Source: Candidatus Didemnitutus sp.
Lineage (GTDB): Bacteria; Verrucomicrobiota; Verrucomicrobiia; Opitutales; Opitutaceae
Assembly: GCA_019634575.1 (NCBI GenBank)
Contig: JAHCAY010000001.1
Span: 1,860,001 to 1,924,000, forward strand
Length of the DNA stretch: 64,000 nt
Direction of reading: 5' to 3'
A program made the translations under genes and the position numbers. Under the pieces are notes generated by a model, which was not told where the DNA came from, searched no databases, and saw nothing but the letters and a program-made list of their open reading frames with translations. This document shows, one piece after another, positions 33,249-41,327 of the stretch; position 1 is the stretch's first letter; each line of letters starts with the position of its first letter.

Positions 33249-34064
33249 ATGATCACGACCGCCCTCCGCTCCCTCCCCGTCCTGACGCTCCTCGCGGCTC
33301 CGCTCTCCGCCCACGAATTCTGGCTGCGCCCCGCGACGCACTTTGCCGCGCCGGACGACACCGTCGAATTCGCCTTGCGCGTCGGCATGGATTTCCAAGG
33401 CGAACCACGCCCCTTCACCTGCGAGCTCGTCACCGCATTCAACCACTTCACCGCCTCGGGCCGCAGCGACGAATACTCGCGCGTGCCCGCCACCGCCGTC
33501 GAGCCGAGCACACTGTCCCTTCCCCTTGCCGGCTCCGGCACGCACCTGCTCGCCGTCGATACCATCGCCAAGTCCATCACGCTCGAAGCGGAAAAGTTCA
33601 ACGACTACCTGCGCGAAGACGGTCTCGATCGCGTCCTCCGCCTCCGCGCCGAGCGCGGCCAGGAAAAATCCCCCGGCCGCGAACTCTACCGCCGCTGCGT
33701 CAAAACTCTCGTGCGCGTCGGCGAGTCGTCCGACACCACTTATGCCACCCGCACCGGCCAGCGCCTCGAAATCGTCCCGCGCGCCGATCCGTTCGCCACG
33801 CGCCCGGGCGGCTCGCTCGGCTTCACCGTGTTCTTCGACGACCAGCCGCTCGCCGGCGCCCTCGTCCGCGCGTGGCATCGCCAAGGTGACAAACTCACCG
33901 AGCTTCCCGCCCGCACCGCCGCCGACGGCACAGTCGCGTTCACGCTCCCATTCGCCGGCGACTGGATGATCAGCGTCGTGCACATGGTCCCACTCGCCGA
34001 CGCCCCGGGATACGACTGGCAAAGTTACTGGGGCAATCTCACCTTCGCCATTCCCACGCCATGA
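33249..34064 (+). CDS. DUF4198 periplasmic protein
   Basis: This 271-residue protein has a signal peptide whose end gives the mature N-terminus HEFWLRP, the hallmark of DUF4198 proteins associated with transition-metal uptake. The body is beta-rich, with GxPFTCE-like and GSLGFTVFFDDQPLAGALVRAW segments (a carboxypeptidase-regulatory-like fold), ending in SYWGNLTFAIP. It would act in the periplasm, perhaps binding metal through the N-terminal His. Its stop overlaps the next start (ATGA at 34061-34064), so it is cotranslated with the propeller protein. Confidence 0.82.
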   Translation: MITTALRSLPVLTLLAAPLSAHEFWLRPATHFAAPDDTVEFALRVGMDFQGEPRPFTCELVTAFNHFTASGRSDEYSRVPATAVEPSTLSLPLAGSGTHLLAVDTIAKSITLEAEKFNDYLREDGLDRVLRLRAERGQEKSPGRELYRRCVKTLVRVGESSDTTYATRTGQRLEIVPRADPFATRPGGSLGFTVFFDDQPLAGALVRAWHRQGDKLTELPARTAADGTVAFTLPFAGDWMISVVHMVPLADAPGYDWQSYWGNLTFAIPTP

Positions 34065-35485
34065 AACGGAACCTCCACGCCGCCCTGCTCAGCCTCAGCC
34101 TCGCGCTCTGCGCGCACACCGCCGCCGCCGTGCGCGAATTTCCCTCGCCCGCGCCCGCCGACACCCAGGAGTCCTCGCTCTACACCGGCACCGACGGCAC
34201 GACCTACCTCACCTACGCCGGCCCCGGCACCGCCGCCGGCGAGCGCGCCTTGTGGCTCGCGACGCTCGCGCCCGGCGCCGCGACATGGAGCGCCCCGCGC
34301 CCGATCGTCAGCACGAAGCTGCTCATGGAAAACTGGGCCGACTTCGCCTCTCTCACCGTCGGCACCGACGGCCAGCTCTGGGCCCAGTGGTTTCAAAAAC
34401 CCGCGGACGAAGACGCCCACGGTTACGATGGCTGGTGTGCCCGCTCCACCGACGGCGGCGCCACCTGGACCAAGCCCGCCGCACTCGGACACGAATTCGT
34501 CAGCCTCGCCCCGCTCAGCGAAGGCCGCGTCATGGCCGTCTGGCTCGAAAGCGCCCGCGTCCGCGATCCAAACGCACCGCGGGTGAAACGCGATCCGAAC
34601 GCTGCTCGCCCCGCCAAGGACCCCAACGCGCCTTACGCCCCCGCGATGCGCCTCAAAGCCCGCCTGCTCGCGCCCGACGGCTCGACGCTGCAGGATTGGG
34701 TCGTCGATCCCGACACCTGCACCTGCTGCCAGACCTCGCTCGCCCACCTCGGCGGCGACCGCCTCATCCTCGCCTATCGCGGGCACACGCCCGACGAGAT
34801 CCGCGACAACCAAATCGTCTTCTTCAACCAAAACATCTGGGGCCCGCCGCGCCCGCTCCATACCGACGGCTGGAAAATCCCCGCCTGCCCCGTCAACGGC
34901 CCCGCCGCCGACGCGCGCGGCGAGTCGCTCGCCATCGCGTGGTTCACTGCCGCCGACGGCGTCGCCCGCGTGCAAGCCAAGGTCTCCTGCGACGGCGGCG
35001 TCACCTTCGGCCCCGCGCTCGCGATTGATCTCGGCCGCCCCATCGGCCGCATCGACCTCGTGAAACTCGCCGACAACTCCTCGCTCGTCTCGTGGCTCGA
35101 AGCCGCGTCGAAGGGCAACGACGCCGGCCTCTACGTCCGCCGCATTTTCCCCGACGGCTCGCTCTCCGCCCCGCAACTCGTCGCCGCGACGTCCTCGGTC
35201 CGCGCCAGCGGTTTCGCCCGCCTCGCCGCGCGCCGCGACGGCGACGGCCTCACCGCTGTCATCAGCTGGACCGACGCCGTGCCGAAGGACGCCGCGAATC
35301 CGAAATCCCCCGCCGCCACGCAAGTCCACACCGCGCTGATCGACGCCGCCGCGCTGAAGCCCGCTCCCGCCGCAACCACGAGCGCCGCCCGCCCGCGCGC
35401 CATCGTGCGCGGCGACGAACTCGCGCTCCTTGAGCTTTGCGAACCCACCGCGCCCACTCATTCTTCCCTCAACGATTCACCATGA
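34061..35485 (+). CDS. Exported sialidase-like propeller protein with Cys motifs
   Basis: This 474-residue protein has a signal peptide (LSLALCAHTAAA) and Asp-box-like segments (STDGGATW, DGGVTFGP) of a six-bladed propeller. Two unusual motifs, DTCTCCQTSLA (about 226-236) and WKIPACPVNGPA (about 270-281), gather four Cys residues. Similar proteins are annotated as sialidase-like but I see no sialidase Arg triad and infer no hydrolase. The Cys cluster and position between DUF4198 and a CusF-like gene, with ATGA overlaps on both sides, favour a copper-binding periplasmic role. Confidence 0.78.
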   Translation: MKRNLHAALLSLSLALCAHTAAAVREFPSPAPADTQESSLYTGTDGTTYLTYAGPGTAAGERALWLATLAPGAATWSAPRPIVSTKLLMENWADFASLTVGTDGQLWAQWFQKPADEDAHGYDGWCARSTDGGATWTKPAALGHEFVSLAPLSEGRVMAVWLESARVRDPNAPRVKRDPNAARPAKDPNAPYAPAMRLKARLLAPDGSTLQDWVVDPDTCTCCQTSLAHLGGDRLILAYRGHTPDEIRDNQIVFFNQNIWGPPRPLHTDGWKIPACPVNGPAADARGESLAIAWFTAADGVARVQAKVSCDGGVTFGPALAIDLGRPIGRIDLVKLADNSSLVSWLEAASKGNDAGLYVRRIFPDGSLSAPQLVAATSSVRASGFARLAARRDGDGLTAVISWTDAVPKDAANPKSPAATQVHTALIDAAALKPAPAATTSAARPRAIVRGDELALLELCEPTAPTHSSLNDSP

Positions 35486-35880
35486 AACTCCGCTCGCTCC
35501 TGCTCGCCCTCTTCTCATTCCTGCCCGCCGCGCTCTTCGCCGCCGATTCAGCGAAGAACTGCGGCTGCGCTTGCTGCAAAGGCAAGGAAGTCTGCTGCTG
35601 CCACGCCGACGAAGAAAAGTCCGCCCCCGTCGCCGACGCAGCGCCGGCCCCGCAGCTGCATCCGCTCAAGGGCCTCGTCGTCGAAGTCCTCGCCGACAAG
35701 TCCGCGCTCGTCGTGAAACACGAGGAAGTCCCCGGCGTGATGCACGCGATGACGATGATGTTCCGCGTCGAAGCCGAGACACTCGCCCGCGTGAAAAAGG
35801 GCGACGCCATCACCGCGCAGATGGGCCGCGATGCAGAGAAAAAGTGGATCCTGCGCGACGTGAAGGTCGTCGCGCCCTGA
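35482..35880 (+). CDS. CusF-like periplasmic copper-binding protein
   Basis: This 132-residue protein has a signal peptide, then a Cys-rich segment (CGCACCKGKEVCCCH, residues 27-41) and a CusF-type small barrel (from about 60). The copper residues are His80 and the Met group in GVMHAMTMMF (Met87, Met90, Met92, Met93). The Trp that stacks on copper in CusF is not seen; the motif HEEVPGxMxAMTM resembles the domain attached to SCO-like proteins. It ends the three-gene ATGA-overlapping unit and is followed by a terminator. Copper chaperone or sink function is inferred. Confidence 0.85.
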   Translation: MKLRSLLLALFSFLPAALFAADSAKNCGCACCKGKEVCCCHADEEKSAPVADAAPAPQLHPLKGLVVEVLADKSALVVKHEEVPGVMHAMTMMFRVEAETLARVKKGDAITAQMGRDAEKKWILRDVKVVAP

Positions 35881-35987
35881 GGCGTCCGCCTCTCCCTTCA
35901 CGCGTTCCCTGAAGGGCCGGACTCGCAGGCAAGTTTCCGCGCGCCGCACAGGCTCGGACGCACGTCGATCTCCGCCACCTATCGTCC

Positions 35988-36011
35988 CCGCCGCACGGCG
36001 GCGCCTTTTTT
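35988..36011 (+). terminator. Terminator of the copper operon
   Basis: CCGCC and GGCGG form a short stem around GCAC, followed by CGCC and six T bases. It lies about 110 bp after the CusF-like stop. Confidence 0.6.
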
Positions 36012-36358
36012 CGCGGCCCCGCACCTGTCCTTATTCCCGCCCGGGTCTTCGCGTGTCGCTCGATCGCGACCCGCGGCCGACGCAGCAGCGAAACCGCGAA
36101 GGACGCGAACCCGGCATCGCCGGCGCGCGAAGCGGCTATCCCTATCGGCGGCACGGTGCCACTCGGCCCGGCGAACAACGAGCGCGCGCAAGCACGCTGC
36201 CTAAAGCGGAGCCCGGTTCCGAGGCGCGAAACACCGCCTCGTCCATCGCACGACCATCCGCCTACGCCGCAACCCAACCGCAGCTCGGCGCTAGTTCCGC
36301 CCCTTTGTCTCAGGTCCATTGACCGCACCAACCCCGGCACAAAATCTCACCCTTCGTC
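36012..36358 (+). other. Gene-less stretch before second TIR gene
   Basis: I see no convincing gene here; the frames that are open are Arg/Pro-rich and low in complexity. The 3' end holds TTGACC (36319-36324), 16-17 bases, then AAAATC or AAATCT, a possible promoter whose start would lie only a few bases before the ATG at 36359, as in the first TIR gene. Confidence 0.4.
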
Positions 36359-37480
36359 ATGTCCCAAGATCCCGCCCCCGCCGGCCGACCGTCCGTTTTC
36401 CTGAGCTACGCCTCCGAGGATCGGCCCGCCATTCGCAAGCTACGCGATGCGTTGAACGAGGCCGGAATCGACGCGTGGTATGACGAGAACGAGCTCACCG
36501 GCGGCGACGCGTGGGACGCGAAAATCCGCCGCCAAATCCGCGAGTGCACCTACTTCATGCCCGTGATCTCGACCCGGGCGAGCGCGCGGCTCGAAGGCTA
36601 TTTCCGGCGCGAGTGGCGTTTCGCGCTCGAGCGCATGCTCGATATGGCCGACGACATCGTTTTCCTCCTGCCCGTCACGATCGACGAATCGACGGAGACG
36701 ACTGCACGCGTCCCCGAGAAATTCGTGACGGTGCAGTGGCTGCGCGTGCCCGAGGGCGACGCCACTCCCGCGTTCCGCGAGCTCGCACGGCGGCTCGCCG
36801 CAGGCGGACCGCACCGCTTGCACCACGCGCCGACGGTCGCGCCGCGACCGGACAATCTCGCCCGCGCCCCGCAATATCTCCCGCCGCTGTCTTCCCCCGC
36901 GCCTGTCGGCCGGTGGAAAAAAACCTGGCGCGCCTGGCTCCGGCTGCCGCTCTGGGTCCGCGTCATCGGCTGGATCGTTTTCATCATTGTCGCGTTGAAC
37001 GCGTGCACGCACTGCTCCTTCAGCGTGGGCAGCGCACCGCCGCCGGTCCCCGGCCGCCCGGACGAGATCGCCGCGAAGGTCAACGACTCGCTGCGCCGCC
37101 TGGAGTCCAACTCCCCGATCACGAAACGCCCGGCCGACCTTATCATCGTCACCCACTCGGCGGCGGCCAACGGCACCGGCATCACCGGCGAACTGTTCGG
37201 CAAGCTGGTCGTCCTGAGCGGCGTCCGGACAAGCCTGAGCACCATGCCGCTGAAGGACGGCGAGACACCCGCCGCCCGCGGCGCCACGCTCGGCGCGCGC
37301 CTCGTGCTGTCCTGCGCGCCCGACACGGTCGACGCAAAGCTGGTCACTCGGGTGAAAATCGAGCGCACGGCCGACGGCAGCACGGTGTGGTCGGCCGATT
37401 TTCCTGCGACCGAGAACGCCGGTGTCATCGCCCGCGAGACCTACCCGCAGATCGCGGCGTTGCTGCTCAAGAAGGACTGA
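36359..37480 (+). CDS. TIR domain membrane protein, second paralogue
   Basis: This 373-residue protein has a TIR domain (residues 12-150) that aligns without gaps to the protein at 18959; by hand about 98 of 140 positions are identical. A shorter linker follows, then one clear membrane helix (about 200-218, VIGWIVFIIVALN) and a smaller C-terminal domain with LIIVTHS, LGARLVLSCAP and GSTVWSADFPA, again TolB-like but with little identity to the first. With one helix, the C-terminus would lie across the membrane from the TIR part. Function is unknown. Confidence 0.87.
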   Translation: MSQDPAPAGRPSVFLSYASEDRPAIRKLRDALNEAGIDAWYDENELTGGDAWDAKIRRQIRECTYFMPVISTRASARLEGYFRREWRFALERMLDMADDIVFLLPVTIDESTETTARVPEKFVTVQWLRVPEGDATPAFRELARRLAAGGPHRLHHAPTVAPRPDNLARAPQYLPPLSSPAPVGRWKKTWRAWLRLPLWVRVIGWIVFIIVALNACTHCSFSVGSAPPPVPGRPDEIAAKVNDSLRRLESNSPITKRPADLIIVTHSAAANGTGITGELFGKLVVLSGVRTSLSTMPLKDGETPAARGATLGARLVLSCAPDTVDAKLVTRVKIERTADGSTVWSADFPATENAGVIARETYPQIAALLLKKD

Positions 37481-37499
37481 CGCCGCGCAAAAGCGGTTG

Positions 37500-37956
37500 G
37501 CGCGATCCGACCGGCGAACCGGGAGAGATCATGGCCGGCTCCCGTCGCTTGGTCTGCCGAAGAAGCGTTCCCCGCGCTCTTCTCGACCACCCAGGTCCGC
37601 CCGTTCTCGAGCCGGAAAACCGCGCCCAGCCCCCACGCCCGGAATGTGTCGACGAGCTTGGAGGAATCGTGCCGGTCGCCGGCGCACGCTTCGCCTCCAA
37701 ACCGACGCGCGCCTTTCTCTGGCACTCGATCTCAGGCTTCGCCTCCGCGATCGCCTTCGCGCGCGACCGCGATGACGTGACCCGGTTCGCTCGTCGCCAA
37801 TTCGGCCGCAAGCAAATCGAACGCGGCGCGTTGCTCGGGCGAGAGGTTTTCCAAGCCGGCCTTCGCCCGCTGCTCCGGCGGCAGACGTGCCCAGAAGCCC
37901 TCGCTCGCACTCACGCTCAGGGCCAGAACGCAGAACCGCAGGACGGCTTTCTTCAC
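37500..37956 (-). pseudogene. Frameshifted remnant of a small secreted protein gene
   Basis: On the minus strand a GTG at 37956 opens VKKAVLRFCVLALSVSASEG, a signal peptide, followed by RLPPEQRAKAGLENLSPEQRAAFDLL. That frame stops at 37732. The expected continuation is in a second frame (about 37760-37660, with AEAKPEIECQRKARVGL) and then in a third (about 37668-37550, with GLGAVFRLENGRTWVVE). The pieces read in order like one protein with an FRLENGxxW C-terminal part. Two frameshifts imply decay, or sequencing errors. The exact 3' end is unclear. Confidence 0.6.
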
Positions 37957-38052
37957 GGCGCGAAAGCAAGCAACGGGGAACAGCGGACTCCGCCTCTTTT
38001 CACACCGCACTTTGCACTGGCGACAGCGGCGCGCACGGCTTCGCTCGAACGC

Positions 38053-38610
38053 ATGAGCCCGCAGCGCCTCTTCGTCGCCCTCACGCCGCCCGCGATCGTG
38101 CGCCGCGAACTCGCGGCGCTGGCGGATGATTTCCTCACCGACACGCGCTGGGTGCCGGCAGACAATCTGCATCTCACGCTGCGCTTCATCGGGGACACGA
38201 CGCCGGAAAAACAAGAGCAACTCGAAGCTGCGCTCGCGCGCGTGCGTGTGGAGCCGTTCGTCCTGCCGGTCGGCGACCTCGGCGTGTTTCCTCCGCGCGG
38301 CCCGGCCAAGGTGCTCTGGGCCGGCGTGGGCAGCGGACACACGCGGCTGTTCCAGCTGCGCAAGCAGGTCGACGAGGCGTTGCTCGCGGTGGACATGACG
38401 ATCGATGTGCGGACGTTCGCGCCGCACTTCACGGTCGCGCGACTCGGTGAGCACACCGACGCGAAGCGCCTCGCCAAGTTCCTGCATCGCCACCGTGCAT
38501 TCGAGGCGCCGCCTTTCCGCGTGGCGTCGTTCGAGCTCTACGCGAGCGAGCTGCGCGCCGGCTCGCCACCCGCGTATCGCGTGGTGCGGAGCTTCGCGCT
38601 CGGCGCGTGA
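38053..38610 (+). CDS. thpR: RNA 2',3'-cyclic phosphodiesterase (ThpR)
   Basis: This 185-residue 2H phosphoesterase has the two HxT/S motifs His40-Leu-Thr-Leu and His125-Phe-Thr-Val, with the family N-terminus RLFVALTPP and the WVPADNLHLTLRFIG block. It opens 2',3'-cyclic phosphates at RNA ends in vitro (formerly called 2'-5' RNA ligase). The ATG 38053 gives the usual length. It is a single gene, convergent with the DUF481 gene. Confidence 0.92.
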   Translation: MSPQRLFVALTPPAIVRRELAALADDFLTDTRWVPADNLHLTLRFIGDTTPEKQEQLEAALARVRVEPFVLPVGDLGVFPPRGPAKVLWAGVGSGHTRLFQLRKQVDEALLAVDMTIDVRTFAPHFTVARLGEHTDAKRLAKFLHRHRAFEAPPFRVASFELYASELRAGSPPAYRVVRSFALGA

Positions 38611-38641
38611 CCCGCCCCTTCCCGAGGCCAGAGCGGAAAAC

Positions 38642-38666
38642 AAAAAGCGGAGCCTCGCGGCTCCGC
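38642..38666 (-). terminator. Terminator of the DUF481 gene
   Basis: GCGGAGCC, loop TCGC, GGCTCCGC. Read on the minus strand it is followed by TTTTTG, so it terminates the minus-strand gene ending at 38698. It also lies 31 bp after thpR. Confidence 0.85.
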
Positions 38667-38697
38667 CTTGAAATTTCCGCCTGCGCGTCAGGCGCGC

Positions 38698-39756
38698 TTA
38701 TTTCCAATTCAGGATGAGCGCGGAGAAGTAGGTCGTGTCCAGCTTCGGGGCGTTGCCGGCGGGCTGGCTCTGGTAGTCGTTGTTCACACCCATGCGGAGC
38801 TTCCAGAAGTCGGCACCCTTGATCGGGAGGTCGAAAGTCGTCTCGTGGAGGATGCGGTAGTTGGCGAAATCCTTGAACGCGGGCGTGTAGGTGAGCGTGT
38901 TGTTCATCGTCGTCCAGCCGAAGCTCTGCTTGTTGAGCAGCGCGATATCGAGACCGGCCGAGGCGAAGTCCGGCGTCGTGCCGGTGTAGGTTTCATAGAG
39001 GTAGCCGAGACCGAGGCGGACTTCCGTGTCGCGCGTGTCGGAGTGGGCGAGCTTGCGGCCGATACCGAAGGCGGAGTTGGAGCGGAGGGTGATGTTCTTG
39101 ATCTTGTCCTTCGAGAGCTCGGTGCGGGCATACCACACGTTGGCGCCGGTGAAGAACGACGAGTAGTCGACGCCGGCCTTCCAGTCGTCGGCAGTCTTGT
39201 TGCCGTTCTCCTGGGCGCGGTTGATGGCGGCGTTGAACATCAGCTTGTCCTCGCTGCTCTCGAGCGTGGCTTTGAAGCCGACGGCGCCGGCGAACTTCTC
39301 CGAGCCGCCGGTGCGGCCATTGATCGCGGCGGAGGCCTCGTAGGCCCAACGACGCTTGAGCTTCTCGGCGGCGGCCTTGGCCTCGCGGATGGCGGGGCTG
39401 TCCTCGCCCGGGCGCCAGACGGCGACGACGTTGGCGGCGCTGGCGGACATCTGCCCGTCCGCGGCGGTGACGGCGATGCCGCCGCCGGTGGAGGCGACGG
39501 TGCCGAGGACCTGCGTGCCGGCCTTGAGGCCGACGTTCACGGCCTCGTCGGTCGCGAAGGTCTTGATCTGGTCCTGCGCGATGGTGATCACGCCGGCGAA
39601 CTTCGTCTCGACCTTGAACTGGCCGTTGTCGGCGGCGAGGAGTTTGCCGTTCACGACCGAGCCGTCGGTCAGCTCGATGCGGTCGGCCCGAGCGGCGCTG
39701 GCGAAGGCGAGCACCACCAAGGAGCTCGCGAGGATGCGGTGAAGTGTGTGTTTCAT
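38698..39756 (-). CDS. DUF481 outer-membrane protein
   Basis: This is a 352-residue exported protein. The signal peptide ends at FASAARA. An N-terminal small domain (DRIELTDGSVVNGKLLAADNG, residues 25-60 and on) is followed by a DUF481 beta-barrel from about residue 135, with alternating aromatic strands (VDYSSFFTGANVWYAR) and a C-terminal strand ending in NWK. DUF481 proteins are predicted outer-membrane barrels similar to salt-stress-induced YdiY. It has its own terminator and a 123-bp leader that includes an AGGGG/CCCCT hairpin. Confidence 0.88.
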   Translation of the reverse strand: MKHTLHRILASSLVVLAFASAARADRIELTDGSVVNGKLLAADNGQFKVETKFAGVITIAQDQIKTFATDEAVNVGLKAGTQVLGTVASTGGGIAVTAADGQMSASAANVVAVWRPGEDSPAIREAKAAAEKLKRRWAYEASAAINGRTGGSEKFAGAVGFKATLESSEDKLMFNAAINRAQENGNKTADDWKAGVDYSSFFTGANVWYARTELSKDKIKNITLRSNSAFGIGRKLAHSDTRDTEVRLGLGYLYETYTGTTPDFASAGLDIALLNKQSFGWTTMNNTLTYTPAFKDFANYRILHETTFDLPIKGADFWKLRMGVNNDYQSQPAGNAPKLDTTYFSALILNWK

Positions 39757-39879
39757 AAATCCAAGCTGGCCTGTGAAACAGGGGGAAACCCCTAGCTCAA
39801 TCTCAAAACTCGCACCGCGCGACTTTCAGGGATTTTTCGTCCCTTGCGAGCAGCGGGACCGGCGGCTCACAGTCCTGAC

Positions 39880-40497
39880 ATGCCGACGCGCGCTTGGTTT
39901 CCCACCTACCTTTACCACGAACCGCTGCTCCGGAGCGGCCTCGCGCGCTTCAACGCCGAGCTCGCCGACGAGTGCCGCCGCATCCGCGACTACGACGAAG
40001 CCGGCCGCAAGTGGTCGGAGAAAAATTACCCCGGCGGCTACACCTCCTACGCCTCGATCAACCGCCTGCATGAATTCTCGTCCACGTTCGGCGCCCTCGA
40101 GCGGAAGATCACCGCGCACGTGAGGAAATTCGCCCGCGAGCTCGACATGGATCTGCGCGGCCGCGAGATCGCGATGAGCGATTTTTGGGTGAACATCATG
40201 CCCGAGCACGCCGCACACAGCCTGCACCTGCACCCGAACAGCTTCATCAGCGGCACCTATTACGTCGTCACGCCGCGCGGTTGTCCCGGCCTGAAGTTCG
40301 AGGACCCGCGCCTGAGCAAGTTCATGGCCGCGCCACCGAAGATCGCCGACGCGCGCCGCGAAAATCAGTCGCACATCACCTACCCCGCGAAGGCCGGCTG
40401 GCTGCTGCTCTTCGAGAGCTGGCTGCGCCACGAAGTCGCCGCCAACCGCGTGGCCGAGGAGCGGATCAGCGTCAGTTTCAACTACCACTGGAGCTGA
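39880..40497 (+). CDS. TIGR02466-type putative 2-oxoglutarate/Fe(II) oxygenase
   Basis: This 205-residue protein belongs to the TIGR02466 group of putative 2OG-Fe(II) oxygenases. The metal motif is in the LHLHPNSFISGTYYV block (His...x...His/Asp region) with the distal His and Arg in WLRHEV and RISVSFNYHWS. No signal peptide is present. The substrate is unknown; relatives sit in protein- or metabolite-hydroxylation settings. It starts at ATG 39880, 124 bp from the divergent DUF481 gene. Confidence 0.85.
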   Translation: MPTRAWFPTYLYHEPLLRSGLARFNAELADECRRIRDYDEAGRKWSEKNYPGGYTSYASINRLHEFSSTFGALERKITAHVRKFARELDMDLRGREIAMSDFWVNIMPEHAAHSLHLHPNSFISGTYYVVTPRGCPGLKFEDPRLSKFMAAPPKIADARRENQSHITYPAKAGWLLLFESWLRHEVAANRVAEERISVSFNYHWS

Positions 40498-40586
40498 CGG
40501 CGCACCTTTATCCCGCGCCTCCCGCGTCCCGTCCCAAACCGTCCAGTCGCGCGAAACCTCCGCGCGGCCCACGCGTCTCAAGCCGG

Positions 40587-41327
40587 ATGCGCTCCCGCCC
40601 CCGCTTCTGGCCATCGTTGATGGCCGCCCTGCTCGCCAGCCTGCTCGCCTCGTGCGCGTCCGACGACCGCCCGCATCGCGGCACTCCGCCGAAGCCACCC
40701 ACACCGGTCGCAGGCGAAGGAACGTTTTTCGGCGGACAACTGGTCGCCTCGATCCGCGTCGGGATGGAATTCCAACGCCCCGAAGGCGGCGGTGAGAGCG
40801 GCGCGCGCGGCGGTCGCGAAGGCGGCGGTCGCCGGGGCGGCGGAGGCGGCGGCATGAATTTCGGTGGCGGTGCCGGGCCGATGCAATTCGGCGGCGGTGG
40901 CGGTGGTCGCGGCGGCCCACGCGGCGGTGGTGGACCGGGTGGTTCGGGCGGCGACGAACCGCGCGGAGATTTCAGCGCTGGCGGCCCGCGCATCGCGCCG
41001 GCCGGCGGCCTGCCGCTCATGATTCACCTGCGCCTGCACAACACCGGCAGCACGCCGCTCGAAGTCGCGGCGCCGGATTTCGATTCGCCGCTCGGCAATT
41101 TCGTCGTGCTCCCGGCGACGCTCACCGTGCCGCCCGGCGAGACGGCCGAGTTCGCACCGATGACATCGTTCGTGCGCGGCGATCTGCCCGACGAACTCCC
41201 CGTGACACTCGCGCTGAAGGTCGCCGGCAAATCCGAAAAGCAGATCGTGACCCTGCGCCCGGTCCCGAAAAGCACCGCGCCGTCTAGCGCCGACCGAGAT
41301 CCTGAATCTCGTCCGATTCAAAAATAA
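40587..41327 (+). CDS. Gly-rich lipoprotein
   Basis: The 246-residue product has a signal peptide with lipobox (LLASC). Residues about 68-125 are extremely rich in Gly and Arg (GGREGGGRRGGGG and GGGGGRGGPRGGGG). The C-terminal 100 residues look like an immunoglobulin-like beta-sandwich (MIHLRLHNTGSTPLEVAAPDFDSPLGNF). I recognise no family. It is 90 bp downstream of the oxygenase gene, and its last 44 bp overlap the convergent NAD(P)-binding gene. Gly-rich spacers of this kind may vary in length between strains. Confidence 0.75.
   Translation: MRSRPRFWPSLMAALLASLLASCASDDRPHRGTPPKPPTPVAGEGTFFGGQLVASIRVGMEFQRPEGGGESGARGGREGGGRRGGGGGGMNFGGGAGPMQFGGGGGGRGGPRGGGGPGGSGGDEPRGDFSAGGPRIAPAGGLPLMIHLRLHNTGSTPLEVAAPDFDSPLGNFVVLPATLTVPPGETAEFAPMTSFVRGDLPDELPVTLALKVAGKSEKQIVTLRPVPKSTAPSSADRDPESRPIQK

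Noticed and set aside
30864..34022. 1052-codon minus-strand frame opposite the second TonB receptor
   Set aside because: Composition is that of an antisense shadow, and the opposite strand encodes a complete receptor and a DUF4198 protein.
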